The position numbers were made by a program, and so were the translations under genes. Shown here in pieces: positions 14,994 to 23,998 of a stretch of 64,000 nt of DNA. The notes beneath the pieces are model-generated. The model did not search any database. It saw nothing but the letters and a program-made list of their open reading frames with translations, and was not told where the DNA came from. This DNA comes from Rickettsiales bacterium (GTDB taxonomy: Bacteria; Pseudomonadota; Alphaproteobacteria; G027485855). Each line of letters opens with the position of its first letter. Within the stretch, counting starts at the first letter, position 1. The stretch lies in contig JAIXQD010000001.1 of assembly GCA_027485855.1 (NCBI GenBank), positions 181,575 through 245,574 on the forward strand, written 5' to 3'.

Positions 14994-16463
14994 CTAACTG
15001 CTTTTTGCGGGGCGCAATATGGCCACGCTGTCATCAGTGATTTGCAGCATATCCTCTTCGCCCTCGGCATCGGCCATGGCGGCGGCTCTATCGGCGCTAT
15101 GCACACCCAGTAATTTTAATTTGCGATGCAGCGCTGAACGCTCCATGCCAATAAAATTAGCGGTACGCGAGATATTGCCACCAAAACGCGTGACTTGGGC
15201 TAACAGATATTCGCGCTCAAAGACTTCGCGGGCTTCGCGCAAAGGCAGGCTCATAATTTCGCCGCCTTTGTCCCAACGCAACACGGCGGGCGCGCTATTA
15301 GTCACTTCAGGCGGTAATTGATCGGCCCTGATGGGCTGGCCGTCATTACTGGCCATAATCAGCAGCCACTCCATTACATTGCGCAATTGCCGCACATTAC
15401 CGGGCCAGTCATAGGCTTGTAGCGCGGCCAAGGCATCTTCGCCTAATTCACGGCGCGGCAGGCCAGCATTATGCACGGCTTTTTCCATAAAATGGGCGGC
15501 CAAAAGCGGGATATCTTCGCGGCGCTCAACCAGTGACGGCACACGCAGCGGCACCACCGATAAACGATAATATAAATCCTGCCTAAACCTACCGGCGGCA
15601 ATTTCCTCGGTGAGATCGCGATTGCTGCTGGCCAGCACGCGCACATCGACTTGCACTTTGCTGGTGCCGCCCACGCGCTCAAAGCTTTGCTCTTGCAGCA
15701 CCCGCACAATTTTGCCTTGGGTTTCCTGCGGCATGTCCGACACTTCATCAAGCAGCAAGGTGCCGCCATGTGCCAATTCAAATAAGCCGATTTTACGGGG
15801 GTTGCCGCCCTGCCCGCGCTCGGTGCCAAATAGTTCAATTTCTAAGCGGTCGGGCTGCATGGTGGCGCAATTTGCCACCACAAAAGGCCCTGAAGCTCTT
15901 TTTGATTTAGCATGAATAATGCGCGCCACAACTTCTTTACCGGTGCCAGGGGCGCCCATAATCAGCACGCGGCTATTGGTTGGCGCGACGCGGTCAATCG
16001 ATTGGCGCAAAGCGAGCAGGCTGGCCGATTTACCGGTGATGTCACCCGTATTGCCAATGCGCAGGCGCAATTCTTCGTTCTCGCGGCGCAGGCGGGCTGA
16101 CTCGATGGCCCGCTCTACTTGCAAAATCATCCGGTCGGCCTTGAAGGGCTTTTCAATAAAATCGTAGGCGCCTTTTTTGATGGCGGCCACGGCTGTTTCA
16201 ATGGTGCCATGACCCGAAATCATAATGACCGGCACTTGCGGCCAATCGCGGGTGATTTGCTCTAAAATCTGCAAACCATCCATGCGGCTGCCTTGCAGCC
16301 AAATATCGAGCACAACTAAGCTGGGTTTGCGGCTGAGGAGCTGATTAAAACATTCTTCGGCACTGGCGGCTTCGCGTGTTTCCATGCCTTCATCGTTGAG
16401 AATACCCGTAATTAAGCGGCGAATATCGGCTTCATCATCAACGATCAAGATATCATGTGGCAT
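14994..16463 (-). CDS. ntrX: Response regulator NtrX
   Basis: 489 residues: receiver (1-120, phospho-acceptor Asp in VVLDIWLQ), AAA+ domain (~145-380; Walker A GAPGTGKE, Walker B TLLLDEV, arginine-finger region FRQDLYYRLSVVPLRVP) and a C-terminal Fis-type HTH (~420-460). In place of the sigma54-contacting GAFTGA loop it reads FGTERGQGGNPRKIGLFE, as is usual for NtrX, so it likely does not activate sigma54 promoters by the NtrC mechanism. It pairs with NtrY and controls envelope, nitrogen or redox functions in relatives. It is last in the dusB-fis-ntrY-ntrX run, after an 84-bp gap. Confidence 0.95.
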   Translation of the reverse strand: MPHDILIVDDEADIRRLITGILNDEGMETREAASAEECFNQLLSRKPSLVVLDIWLQGSRMDGLQILEQITRDWPQVPVIMISGHGTIETAVAAIKKGAYDFIEKPFKADRMILQVERAIESARLRRENEELRLRIGNTGDITGKSASLLALRQSIDRVAPTNSRVLIMGAPGTGKEVVARIIHAKSKRASGPFVVANCATMQPDRLEIELFGTERGQGGNPRKIGLFELAHGGTLLLDEVSDMPQETQGKIVRVLQEQSFERVGGTSKVQVDVRVLASSNRDLTEEIAAGRFRQDLYYRLSVVPLRVPSLVERREDIPLLAAHFMEKAVHNAGLPRRELGEDALAALQAYDWPGNVRQLRNVMEWLLIMASNDGQPIRADQLPPEVTNSAPAVLRWDKGGEIMSLPLREAREVFEREYLLAQVTRFGGNISRTANFIGMERSALHRKLKLLGVHSADRAAAMADAEGEEDMLQITDDSVAILRPAKSS

Positions 16464-16547
16464 AAAAGCTCCATAGTTAGACCGAATCAGGCTGTATTAA
16501 TTTTATCACTTTGATGTGACTTAGCAAGCACAGTTATGAGTTATAAA

Positions 16548-18815
16548 TTAAGATGCTTGTTTTTGCACTTCTTTATTACTAAGGCCGCTATTTTTAGGAA
16601 TAAGCAGGCTGACGACTGCGCCACCGCCAAATTCATCAGGCGGACGGTCGCTTAGTTCAAGGCGGCCATGATGATCTTCCATAATTTTTTTAACAATGGC
16701 CAAGCCCAGCCCTGTGCCCTTGCTACGTGTGGTCACATAGGGCTCGGTTAAACGGTCACGCTCTGCTTCAGGCAGGCCCTTGCCATTATCGGCCACCGCA
16801 ATCACAATTTGCTGCTCTTGCTCTAATAATAGCACCTCAATGAGACCACGTGGTAGATTTTGATGATCGGCAGCCTCGCGCCCTTCAATCGACTCTGCGG
16901 CATTTTTCAGTAAGTTGGTCAGTGCTTGGGCAATTTGCCGCGCATCGCACTCAACCCATAATGGCCCTTGCGGCAGATGCTCTTTAAATTCTATTTGGCT
17001 GCCAGCGCTGGCGATTAAAAAAATCTGTTGGCGCACCAGCTCGGTGAGGTTATGCGATTTAATGGTGGGCGCGGGCATGCGCGCAAAAGCCGAAAACTCA
17101 TCAACCATGCGGCCAATATCATCAACCTGCCGAATAATGGTATCGACACACACCGTAAAAGTTTCAGGGTCGGAGTGGATTTCTTTGAGGTATTTACGCC
17201 GCAGCCGCTCGGCCGAAAGTTGAATGGGCGTGAGTGGGTTTTTAATCTCATGGGCTATGCGCCGCGCGACATCGCCCCAAGCCGCTTGCCGTTGCGCGCT
17301 GGTCAGTGCGGTAATGTCATCGAAGGTTAGCACAAAGCCGGCAACATGGCCCTGCTCGTCCCTTTCGGTGGTGATGCGTACATAAAGCGTTTGCTTGCTA
17401 CCATGGCGCACTATTTCAATTTGTGCTTCGGCCATTCCGCTTTCGCGCTTGCTGGCGGTATCGCGCAGATTTTCAAGCTCGGCTGACAAGGCCTGTAAAT
17501 TATGCCCCAGCAGCAGAGCGCTTTGCATTTCAAGGCCCAACAATTTTAAGGCCGAAAGATTAGCCGAGGTCACCTGCCCTTGCGCATCAAGGCTAAGCAC
17601 ACCCGCCGATACGCCAGCCAAAACAGCCTCGGTAAATCTGCGCCTGGTATCAAGCATGCGGTTGGCGTCAATCAATTCATTGCGCTGACCTTCCAGCTGC
17701 TCGGTCATGCGGTTGAAGGTGCGGGTTAAGGTTGATAGCTCATCGCTGGGTTGCGCGGTTGGCACATCGACCCGTGCCGATAAATCGCCTGCCCGCACCC
17801 GCTCGGCGGCATTAATCAGCTCACCAATGGGGCGAATAAGCCTTGTAGCAAAATTAAGCCCAAACCACACCGCGGCTAAAAGCAACAACAGCGCCACCAC
17901 AATAAACAGCAATGTCACCATTACTTGCAAATTAAAGCGCCGTAATTCCAAATCGCGATATTCTTGCACGGCGCCTTGTGCACGCTCCATATGCGCCAAC
18001 ACTTTTGGCTCAATGAGGCGGCCGACAAATAAATAAGTATCGAGCAGGCGGTCAAGCCGCAGCAAGGCGCGGACACGGTCTTCGCCCTCACCCACTAAAA
18101 GCACCACCTCGCCATTACGCGCCCGGTTAAGCGCTTCATCAGGGATGGGCTCAAACTCTAAGGCAAAAGACAAGCCCGCACGGGCCAGCACCCGCCCCGA
18201 GCCATCAAACACCAAAGCTTCGGTCAGCGAGCGCAAAGCGGCTTGCGTAGAAACCACCTGCGCAAAACGCTCGGGCACACCAATTAGGCGCGGGCCTTCA
18301 CGGTTAAGGTCGTTGGCCATGGCCAAGACATCGGCGCGGATAACTTGCTTATGCTCGTCCAAATAACCTTGTGCCACAGCCAAGCTTTCATTAACCGCCA
18401 TGCGCACGCGGTCTGAGAACCAGCCTTGAATGCCCAGATACATAAAGGTTGAAGCAAAAATCGCCACCAAAATAGCAGGCGTGACAGCCAGCGCACTAAA
18501 AATTGCCACAAGGCGCAAATGTAAACGACTGCCCGCTTTATTTTGCCGCCGCCGCAACACCAGCACGGCAATGCGCCGCGCAATCAATGCGCCCAAGGCT
18601 AAAACCAGAATAATATCGATGGTCAAAAGCCACGTCAGTGTATCGGTATTTTTACCTAAAGGTGTCGCTTCGGTGAGCAAAGCATAAGTGGCAATAAAGG
18701 CAGCGCCCGCGGCCAAAACCAACACCACCGCTAATTTATTGGCCAAGCCCGCACGGCGCAACCATGCTGCAAAAGCCACGGTTATGGCTGACCAATCAGA
18801 GCGCGCTTTACTCAT
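16548..18815 (-). CDS. ntrY: Membrane sensor histidine kinase NtrY
   Basis: 755 residues. Three closely spaced N-terminal membrane segments (about 24-46, 60-80, 94-118), a periplasmic domain of about 170 residues, a fourth segment (about 300-325), HAMP (~325-380), PAS (~395-500), HisKA with IAHEIKNPLTPIQLSAERL and HATPase with the N box, DNGKGLPEAE and GTGLGLAIV. The gene starts four bases inside the end of the upstream fis-like gene, so translation is coupled. NtrY phosphorylates NtrX; relatives sense nitrogen or oxygen/redox state. Confidence 0.95.
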   Translation of the reverse strand: MSKARSDWSAITVAFAAWLRRAGLANKLAVVLVLAAGAAFIATYALLTEATPLGKNTDTLTWLLTIDIILVLALGALIARRIAVLVLRRRQNKAGSRLHLRLVAIFSALAVTPAILVAIFASTFMYLGIQGWFSDRVRMAVNESLAVAQGYLDEHKQVIRADVLAMANDLNREGPRLIGVPERFAQVVSTQAALRSLTEALVFDGSGRVLARAGLSFALEFEPIPDEALNRARNGEVVLLVGEGEDRVRALLRLDRLLDTYLFVGRLIEPKVLAHMERAQGAVQEYRDLELRRFNLQVMVTLLFIVVALLLLLAAVWFGLNFATRLIRPIGELINAAERVRAGDLSARVDVPTAQPSDELSTLTRTFNRMTEQLEGQRNELIDANRMLDTRRRFTEAVLAGVSAGVLSLDAQGQVTSANLSALKLLGLEMQSALLLGHNLQALSAELENLRDTASKRESGMAEAQIEIVRHGSKQTLYVRITTERDEQGHVAGFVLTFDDITALTSAQRQAAWGDVARRIAHEIKNPLTPIQLSAERLRRKYLKEIHSDPETFTVCVDTIIRQVDDIGRMVDEFSAFARMPAPTIKSHNLTELVRQQIFLIASAGSQIEFKEHLPQGPLWVECDARQIAQALTNLLKNAAESIEGREAADHQNLPRGLIEVLLLEQEQQIVIAVADNGKGLPEAERDRLTEPYVTTRSKGTGLGLAIVKKIMEDHHGRLELSDRPPDEFGGGAVVSLLIPKNSGLSNKEVQKQAS

Positions 18816-19129
18816 GCCGCTTGCTGCCGATTGCTGCTTTTAGCCGCCCGCCCACCGCGAATGCCTAATTGCTGCATTTTTTTGCGCAAAGTATTGCGAT
18901 TAAGCCCCAAAAGCTCGGCTGCTTTTAATTGATTGCCGCGACAAGCCGTGAGCGCCAAAGTTATCAGTGGCCGCTCTATTTCGCTAATCACCCGCTCATA
19001 AAGGCCGGCATGCGGCAATTGCTCGCCATGCGCTGCAAAATAAGCACGCAAATGGCGCTCAACTGAAGCGGCCATGCCTTTTTGCGCCAGGCTATCATTA
19101 AATAATTTATGTATTTTATCGTCGCTCAT
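18812..19129 (-). CDS. Stand-alone Fis-type DNA-binding protein (NtrC C-terminal domain)
   Basis: 105 residues. The C-terminal half is a Fis/NtrC helix-turn-helix: LITLALTACRGNQLKAAELL, then NRNTLRKKMQQLGI. The N-terminal half is a helical ~50 residues with no receiver and no AAA+ motifs. It overlaps dusB by four bases and ntrY by four bases. This is exactly where ntrB-ntrC lie in other alphaproteobacteria, and the gene looks like the DNA-binding remnant of ntrC. The dusB-fis pairing matches gammaproteobacterial fis, thought to descend from NtrC. It may act as a Fis-like nucleoid or regulatory protein. Confidence 0.85.
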   Translation of the reverse strand: MSDDKIHKLFNDSLAQKGMAASVERHLRAYFAAHGEQLPHAGLYERVISEIERPLITLALTACRGNQLKAAELLGLNRNTLRKKMQQLGIRGGRAAKSSNRQQAA

Positions 19130-20205
19130 GCGGCCACACTTGGTATGTGTTGTTGTGCATCATTATAAAAACGCTTTATCTCAAGCATCACTTGTGCCGG
19201 GTCTGGCGTGGTATTGATGCGCGCCCGAAAATCGGCCGAGCCGGTAAGCCCCTTAGAATACCAACCCACATGTTTGCGGGCAATTTTGCTGCCCGTGGCA
19301 ACGCCATAATGGCTGAGCATGGCGTCATAATGCTCAAGCACAATTTGTAATTGCTGCGCTAGCGTTGGCGCGGCACTGGGTGTGCCAGTGCTTAAATAAT
19401 CCATCACTTGTTTAATAAACCATGGGCGGCCATAAGTGCCACGGCCAATCATAATGCCATCGGCGCCAGATAAGCTGAGCGCATCAACCACATCATGAAA
19501 ATTGGTGATATCGCCATTAGCAATAATAGGTAACTTAACTGCATCCTTCACTTGGCGGATAAAAGCCCAATCGGCAGAGCCTTCGTAAAACTGATTGCGG
19601 GTGCGCCCATGAATGGTCACCATTTTAATGCCGCATTCTTCAGCAATTTTTGCCAAGCGCGGCGCGTTTAAGTTGGTGTGGTCCCAGCCCATGCGCATTT
19701 TGAGCGTCACAGGTAAGCTTACTGCTTTCACGGTGGCTTCTAAAATGCGCGCGGCATGAATTTCGTCACGCATGAGGGCCGAGCCCGCATGCCCATTGAC
19801 CACCTTTTTGACCGGACAGCCAAAATTAAGATCGATAATCTGTGCGCCTCTATCGGCGTTGAGCTTGGCCGCTTCTGCCATAACATCAGGCTCACAGCCG
19901 GCCAGCTGCACCGACATTGGCCATTCCTCGGGCACGGTTTGGCTCATAAGCAAGCTTTGCCGTGTTTCGCGTATCATGGCTTGGCTGGCAATCATTTCTG
20001 ACACCACTAAACCCGCGCCAAAGCTTTTGACTAATTTACGAAAGGGCAAATCGCTCACGCCCGACATGGGCGCCAAAATCACAGGATCAGCTAATTTAAC
20101 CTTGCCCACATATATAGCGGGCTTGCCCAGCAAATGCGTGGGCATAGCGGGCGGCGGGCCAGCGGGGTCTTGTTTAGTATTTTCGCCTTCGGGGTAACAG
20201 CTCAT
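19126..20205 (-). CDS. dusB: tRNA-dihydrouridine synthase DusB (NifR3)
   Basis: 359 residues, FMN-dependent TIM-barrel enzyme reducing uridines in the tRNA D-loop. FMN-site residues are in APMSGVSDLPFRKL; the catalytic Cys is in LNFGCPVKKVVNGHAGSAL; phosphate contacts are in ANGDI and MIGRGTYGRPW. An extra N-terminal ~25 residues (YPEGENTKQDPAGPPPA) precede the usual start; a later start at the internal Met (about residue 21) is possible. First gene of the dusB-fis-ntrY-ntrX run, divergent from ispDF with a 59-bp gap. Confidence 0.96.
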   Translation of the reverse strand: MSCYPEGENTKQDPAGPPPAMPTHLLGKPAIYVGKVKLADPVILAPMSGVSDLPFRKLVKSFGAGLVVSEMIASQAMIRETRQSLLMSQTVPEEWPMSVQLAGCEPDVMAEAAKLNADRGAQIIDLNFGCPVKKVVNGHAGSALMRDEIHAARILEATVKAVSLPVTLKMRMGWDHTNLNAPRLAKIAEECGIKMVTIHGRTRNQFYEGSADWAFIRQVKDAVKLPIIANGDITNFHDVVDALSLSGADGIMIGRGTYGRPWFIKQVMDYLSTGTPSAAPTLAQQLQIVLEHYDAMLSHYGVATGSKIARKHVGWYSKGLTGSADFRARINTTPDPAQVMLEIKRFYNDAQQHIPSVAA

Positions 20206-20264
20206 GCCCTGTTGTGCCTAAATTTTAGGCAGAATGCCAGTGTTTTTTGTGCTAAAAGAATTGC

Positions 20265-21416
20265 ATGACGATTTTAGCGCTCCTCATGGCCGCAGGCCAA
20301 GGCGAAAGGCTTGCTGCCAAAAAACTGGCTGGCGAAAGGCCAAAGCAATATTTGCCGCTATTGGGGCAAAGTATTTTAGCAAGATCGGTTGCAGTGCTGC
20401 GCAAGGCTGGCTTACCGGTGCGTGTGGTGATTGCCCGCGAGCATCAAGCTTTATACGACGAAGCCAGCCAAGGCATGGATTTACCCCCGCCGCTTTATGG
20501 CGGCAAAACCAGACAAGAGAGCGTGCGCCTCGCGCTTGAGCAACTGCCCGAATTACCCGAGCGTATCCTTATTCATGATGCCGCAAGGTCGCTGCTGTCG
20601 CAAAATGTGCTGACTGATTTACTGCAACAAACCGAGGCCGCAATTGTGGCCGTGCCTGTGGTTGATAGTTTAAAACGCAGCGCCGAGCATTATGTGCAAC
20701 AAAGCATAGCCCGCGATCATATGTGGCAAGCGCAAACGCCACAAATTTTTCCGGCGGCTCAGCTATTAGCGCTGCATCAACAATTTGCACAAAGTAGTTT
20801 TACCGATGATGCGGGTTTGTTTGAGGCAGCCCAGCACCCCGTGCGCATCGTTCTGGGCGATGCCGATAATTTCAAAATTACTACGCCTGCCGATTTGCAC
20901 AAAGCCGAGCGCTTGCTGTTATCAACCCACAGCGATATACGCGTCGGCTTTGGCTATGATGTGCATGCGCTGGTACCCGGGGATGGGGTGTGGCTGGGCG
21001 GCATAAAAATACCGCATAGCCATAAGTTAGACGGCCATTCAGATGCGGATGTGCTGCTGCATGCCATTACCGATGCGCTATTAGGCACCTTGGCCGATGG
21101 CGATATTGGTGTGCATTTTCCACCCACCGATATGCGCTGGCGCGGCGCGGCCTCGGCTCAATTTGTGCAATATGCGCTCAATAAACTCACGGCCCGTGGC
21201 GGCATTGTGCGCCATGTTGATTGCACAATTTTAGCTGAAGCACCAAAAATAAACCCACATCGGCAAGCGATGCTGCAAAATTTAGCCAGCCTTTTAGCTT
21301 TGCCGCTCTCGCGTCTTGGCCTTAAAGCCACCACCACCGAAAAACTGGGCTTTGTGGGCCGCAATGAAGGCATTGCTGCACAAGCCGTCGTTACTGTAAG
21401 CTTTGCCGATGAATAA
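20265..21416 (+). CDS. ispDF: Bifunctional IspD/IspF (MEP cytidylyltransferase / MEcPP synthase)
   Basis: 383 residues. IspD occupies about 1-220 (LLMAAGQGERL, then RPKQYLPL, IHDAARSL) and makes CDP-methylerythritol. IspF occupies about 225-383 (GFGYDVHALVPGD with zinc Asp/His, HSDADVLLHAITDAL, GDIGVHFPP) and makes the cyclodiphosphate. The fusion is common in alphaproteobacteria; IspE acts between them and is not in the window. No ribosome site stands out; CTAAAA lies seven bases before the ATG, so a leaderless mRNA is possible. Its stop overlaps the pncC start. Dxr at 51.5 kb belongs to the same MEP pathway. Confidence 0.96.
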   Translation: MTILALLMAAGQGERLAAKKLAGERPKQYLPLLGQSILARSVAVLRKAGLPVRVVIAREHQALYDEASQGMDLPPPLYGGKTRQESVRLALEQLPELPERILIHDAARSLLSQNVLTDLLQQTEAAIVAVPVVDSLKRSAEHYVQQSIARDHMWQAQTPQIFPAAQLLALHQQFAQSSFTDDAGLFEAAQHPVRIVLGDADNFKITTPADLHKAERLLLSTHSDIRVGFGYDVHALVPGDGVWLGGIKIPHSHKLDGHSDADVLLHAITDALLGTLADGDIGVHFPPTDMRWRGAASAQFVQYALNKLTARGGIVRHVDCTILAEAPKINPHRQAMLQNLASLLALPLSRLGLKATTTEKLGFVGRNEGIAAQAVVTVSFADE

Positions 21417-21930
21417 CAGCCCCTTTAGCGCCACCCAATTAAAAGCGGCCCAAAAGCTTTTGCGTATTTGCGCCGAAAAACGCCTGATGCTGGCTTGTGC
21501 TGAAAGCTGCACCGGCGGCTTGCTGTCGGCCTTGCTCACTGAATTACCAGGTAGCTCGGCCGTGTTTGATCGGGGCTTTATTACCTATAGCTATGCCGCC
21601 AAAACAAAACAATTAGGTGTAAAGCCCGCAACATTGCAGCGGCATGGTGCGGTCAGCTCGGCTGTGGCTTTGGCTATGGTGCAAGGCTGTTTAAAACAAA
21701 GTGAGGCCGATATTGCTATTGCTATCACCGGCATTGCCGGCCCAGGTGGTGGCACACCCCATAAACCTGTGGGCTTAGTTTATATTGCCACACAAAAACG
21801 CGGCAAAAAAGCACTTGTGACAAAAAACCTATTTAAGGGCTCGCCGGGCCAGATACGGGCGCAGATACGGGCGAAGACATTGCGGCAGGCCGTGGGGCAA
21901 GCGCTTCAGCTTGCAACTGAATCTGTCTAA
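21409..21930 (+). CDS. pncC: Nicotinamide-nucleotide amidase, CinA C-terminal type (PncC)
   Basis: 173 residues, the stand-alone CinA_C domain. Motifs: LACAESCTGGLLSALLTELPGSS with the catalytic Ser, TYSYAAKTKQLGV, AVSSAVALAM, and ITGIAGPGGGTPHKPVGLVY. It recycles nicotinamide mononucleotide to nicotinate mononucleotide. The ATG at 21409 overlaps the ispDF stop (ATGAATAA), so the two are co-translated. Near its end a 12-bp duplication repeats IRAQIRA. Its last ~98 bp overlap the convergent 307-aa gene. ispDF-cinA adjacency is normal in alphaproteobacteria. Confidence 0.93.
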   Translation: MNNSPFSATQLKAAQKLLRICAEKRLMLACAESCTGGLLSALLTELPGSSAVFDRGFITYSYAAKTKQLGVKPATLQRHGAVSSAVALAMVQGCLKQSEADIAIAITGIAGPGGGTPHKPVGLVYIATQKRGKKALVTKNLFKGSPGQIRAQIRAKTLRQAVGQALQLATESV

Positions 21931-22756
21931 ACTGCCGCACCAACTCTGCATCTTCAGTATGCACACCACCCCGATTAACCGGCACAGCACCATTATGCGC
22001 AAAGGGTGTATGTAAAGCGGGCAAATCGGCGCGTTGTTGATACCCCGCTTGCTGTAAAATTTGCACATTGGCTTTATTGGCAACCGATAAAATCAGCTCA
22101 CCTTCAGCGCCAATCAGCGTCAGAAAACCCGCATCCACATGATAGGCTTTGGCGGTCATCGCGTCAGCCCGACCAACCACAGAATCGATGCCCTTATCGG
22201 CAATGCGGCCTTGGCCTTGGCTGCTATTGTAATTGACCCCATCAATCACAAGCTGTGGGGTTAAGGGTAAGGGCTGCAATTGCAACAGCGCCCCCACAAA
22301 CTTTAATGGATTAACTCTGGCTGGGGCAGAATTCACTTCAACAATTTTGAGCAGAGCGGCAATTTCAGGCTGTTGTGATTTTTGCCCATCACAAAAAGGC
22401 ACGGGCAAATCTGCATCCTGCACAAAGCCACTTTGTTTAAGCTTATCGATACGCGCGTCATCGGCCTGACTAAGCCATGCTTGCCCCTTTTCATCATAGG
22501 CCAGTACTAATCCCTGCTGCGCATTATAAAAGCCCGCCTGCGCATGGCGCTGCTGGATAATGGTGGTTATTTCAGACAGGCTCAGCCCGTGCAAATTTGC
22601 AAGTGAGCCAAAATGATGAACCTGCCCTTGATGCATAAAGGCCGTGCCATCGAGCAACAGCCAGCCCTGCATGGGTGACAGAATGCGCGGATCAAAGGCG
22701 CGGCCACTATCAAGGTGCAAACCATCAAGGCCTGCTTCAATCATGCTTTTATTCAT
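21833..22756 (-). CDS. Unrecognised 307-aa protein with an internal duplication
   Basis: 307 residues, no signal peptide or membrane segment. Two similar halves can be aligned by eye: AYDEKGQAWLSQADDARIDK followed by LKQSGFVQDADLPVPF, and GAEGELILSVANKANVQI followed by LQQAGYQQRADLPALHTPF. The shared pattern is G-x-x-x-LS-x-A-...-L-x-Q-x-G-x-x-Q-x-ADLP. The last ~30 residues are a Ser/Pro/Ala repeat (SSPVSAPVSGPASP) encoded antisense to the end of pncC, a sign of a tail extended by read-through. Start at 22756 with a second Met at residue 5; no strong ribosome site. Function unknown. Confidence 0.65.
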   Translation of the reverse strand: MNKSMIEAGLDGLHLDSGRAFDPRILSPMQGWLLLDGTAFMHQGQVHHFGSLANLHGLSLSEITTIIQQRHAQAGFYNAQQGLVLAYDEKGQAWLSQADDARIDKLKQSGFVQDADLPVPFCDGQKSQQPEIAALLKIVEVNSAPARVNPLKFVGALLQLQPLPLTPQLVIDGVNYNSSQGQGRIADKGIDSVVGRADAMTAKAYHVDAGFLTLIGAEGELILSVANKANVQILQQAGYQQRADLPALHTPFAHNGAVPVNRGGVHTEDAELVRQFRQIQLQAEALAPRPAAMSSPVSAPVSGPASP

Positions 22757-22799
22757 CCGATTATTATGCAGCAGGCAGGTTAACAGTTACTTATTATAG

Positions 22800-23897
22800 C
22801 TATATCTGCACATCGAGCACGCTGCCCGGCGGTGGGTTGCTTTGCGCGGGCGATAAAGGCAAGGCGGCCTGCCCCTCACGCACGGGCGTGGCTTGTTGCT
22901 GGGTGAGTTTTTGCTGACGCTCAAGCGCGTCATTGGCTAGTTTTTGTTGTTGGTCAACGCGATCGGCCTGCTCATAGGCTTGCAGAAGTTTTTCAAAGAG
23001 GCCTTGTTCGGCGGGCGCGCTGTCTTTTAGTGTGCGCTCAAATGTTTGACGCCTTTGCTCGGCTTGTTGCGCGATTTCAATTTGCCGCGCTTCGGCGGCA
23101 ATATCGGCGCGTTCAATTTGGCTATTGGCGATATCCTGCCGTCTTTGCTCATCGGCATTTTTGGCGCGGGCTTCTTCAATTGCAGCATCGCGTTGTGCTT
23201 CTTGTTTTATGGCCTCTTTGCTGCGCTGCTGCAGCGATTGCACCTGTTTGCCCTTATCATTAGCCGTGGGGATTTGGTTATTGACTGCCAAAGAATTATC
23301 TTCTTCGGGCTGATTATCATTGCGCAAATCAATGCCACGAAAGGTGCCTGTTACCAGTTCGGTTGGGTTTCTGGGCTGATTGAGCGTTTTTGATAATGTT
23401 TCAGAGACGGCCAGCGCGCCCTCAGTAAGCGGCTGAAAAAACCGCGCTTTGCCTGGCACAAAATTTTCAGCGATGCGGAAAAAAGGCGATGGCACCGGAT
23501 TATTAAGCGTATTGACCAAATCCGCCACGCTGCTGGGGCCGGTATTGCGTAGCTGATTGCTGGCAGGCAGCGGCTTTTGCGGCACCTCTTGAATGAGGCC
23601 ACGCGGATTATTTAAATCGGCACGGCGCAATTGCTCGGCCACGCTGCGCACTGGCGCAATTCTGTTGCTGGTGAAAGGCGCGCTGTTGTCGGTTATCGAC
23701 GACAGGCCGCCATTATCAATGTTACGTAACTGCAAATCTGGGCTCGGCTCAATGGTTGCGGGCTGCTTTACGCGCGATTGTGCAAAATCTGTGCGGCTTA
23801 ATGCAATAGGTAATTGCACAGCGCTGGTCAGCAATAGTCTTGCTGTATATGGCAGCCCGCCATTTTCAATGGCAGGCAGATTTGGCAATCCAACCAT
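22800..23897 (-). CDS. Unrecognised coiled-coil protein
   Basis: 365 residues. The first ~200 residues are polar and low in obvious structure, with repeated IENGGL and NIDNGGL motifs. Residues ~215-345 are strongly charged and Gln/Ala/Glu/Arg-rich (KEAIKQEAQRDAAIEEARAK, QQAEQRRQTFERTLKD), predicting a long coiled coil. The C-terminus is Pro-rich. No signal peptide or membrane segment. GAGGGGGG lies about ten bases before the ATG. It starts 100 bp from the ratA stop and 43 bp before the 307-aa gene on the same strand. Composition suggests a structural or surface-associated scaffold, but function is unknown. Confidence 0.7.
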   Translation of the reverse strand: MVGLPNLPAIENGGLPYTARLLLTSAVQLPIALSRTDFAQSRVKQPATIEPSPDLQLRNIDNGGLSSITDNSAPFTSNRIAPVRSVAEQLRRADLNNPRGLIQEVPQKPLPASNQLRNTGPSSVADLVNTLNNPVPSPFFRIAENFVPGKARFFQPLTEGALAVSETLSKTLNQPRNPTELVTGTFRGIDLRNDNQPEEDNSLAVNNQIPTANDKGKQVQSLQQRSKEAIKQEAQRDAAIEEARAKNADEQRRQDIANSQIERADIAAEARQIEIAQQAEQRRQTFERTLKDSAPAEQGLFEKLLQAYEQADRVDQQQKLANDALERQQKLTQQQATPVREGQAALPLSPAQSNPPPGSVLDVQI

Positions 23898-23963
23898 AGG
23901 TCGTAACCCCCCTCAAGGTTACTACCTTACATTATCATTACGATATTCTAATGTTTTCTTAGC

Positions 23964-23985
23964 AAAAAAGTGCATTTAAAATGCA
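23964..23985 (-). terminator. Possible terminator after the lipA-ratA pair
   Basis: On the minus strand the palindrome TGCATTTTAAATGCA (23971-23985) is followed by CTTTTTT. The stem is AT-rich, so it would be weak. Confidence 0.35.
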
Positions 23986-23998
23986 TTTTAGCTAAATT

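Noticed and set aside
21847..21873. Possible frameshift or CRISPR-like repeat at the end of pncC (repeated CAGATACGGGCG)
   Set aside because: It is a single 12-bp tandem duplication that keeps the frame and falls in a tolerant C-terminal helix.
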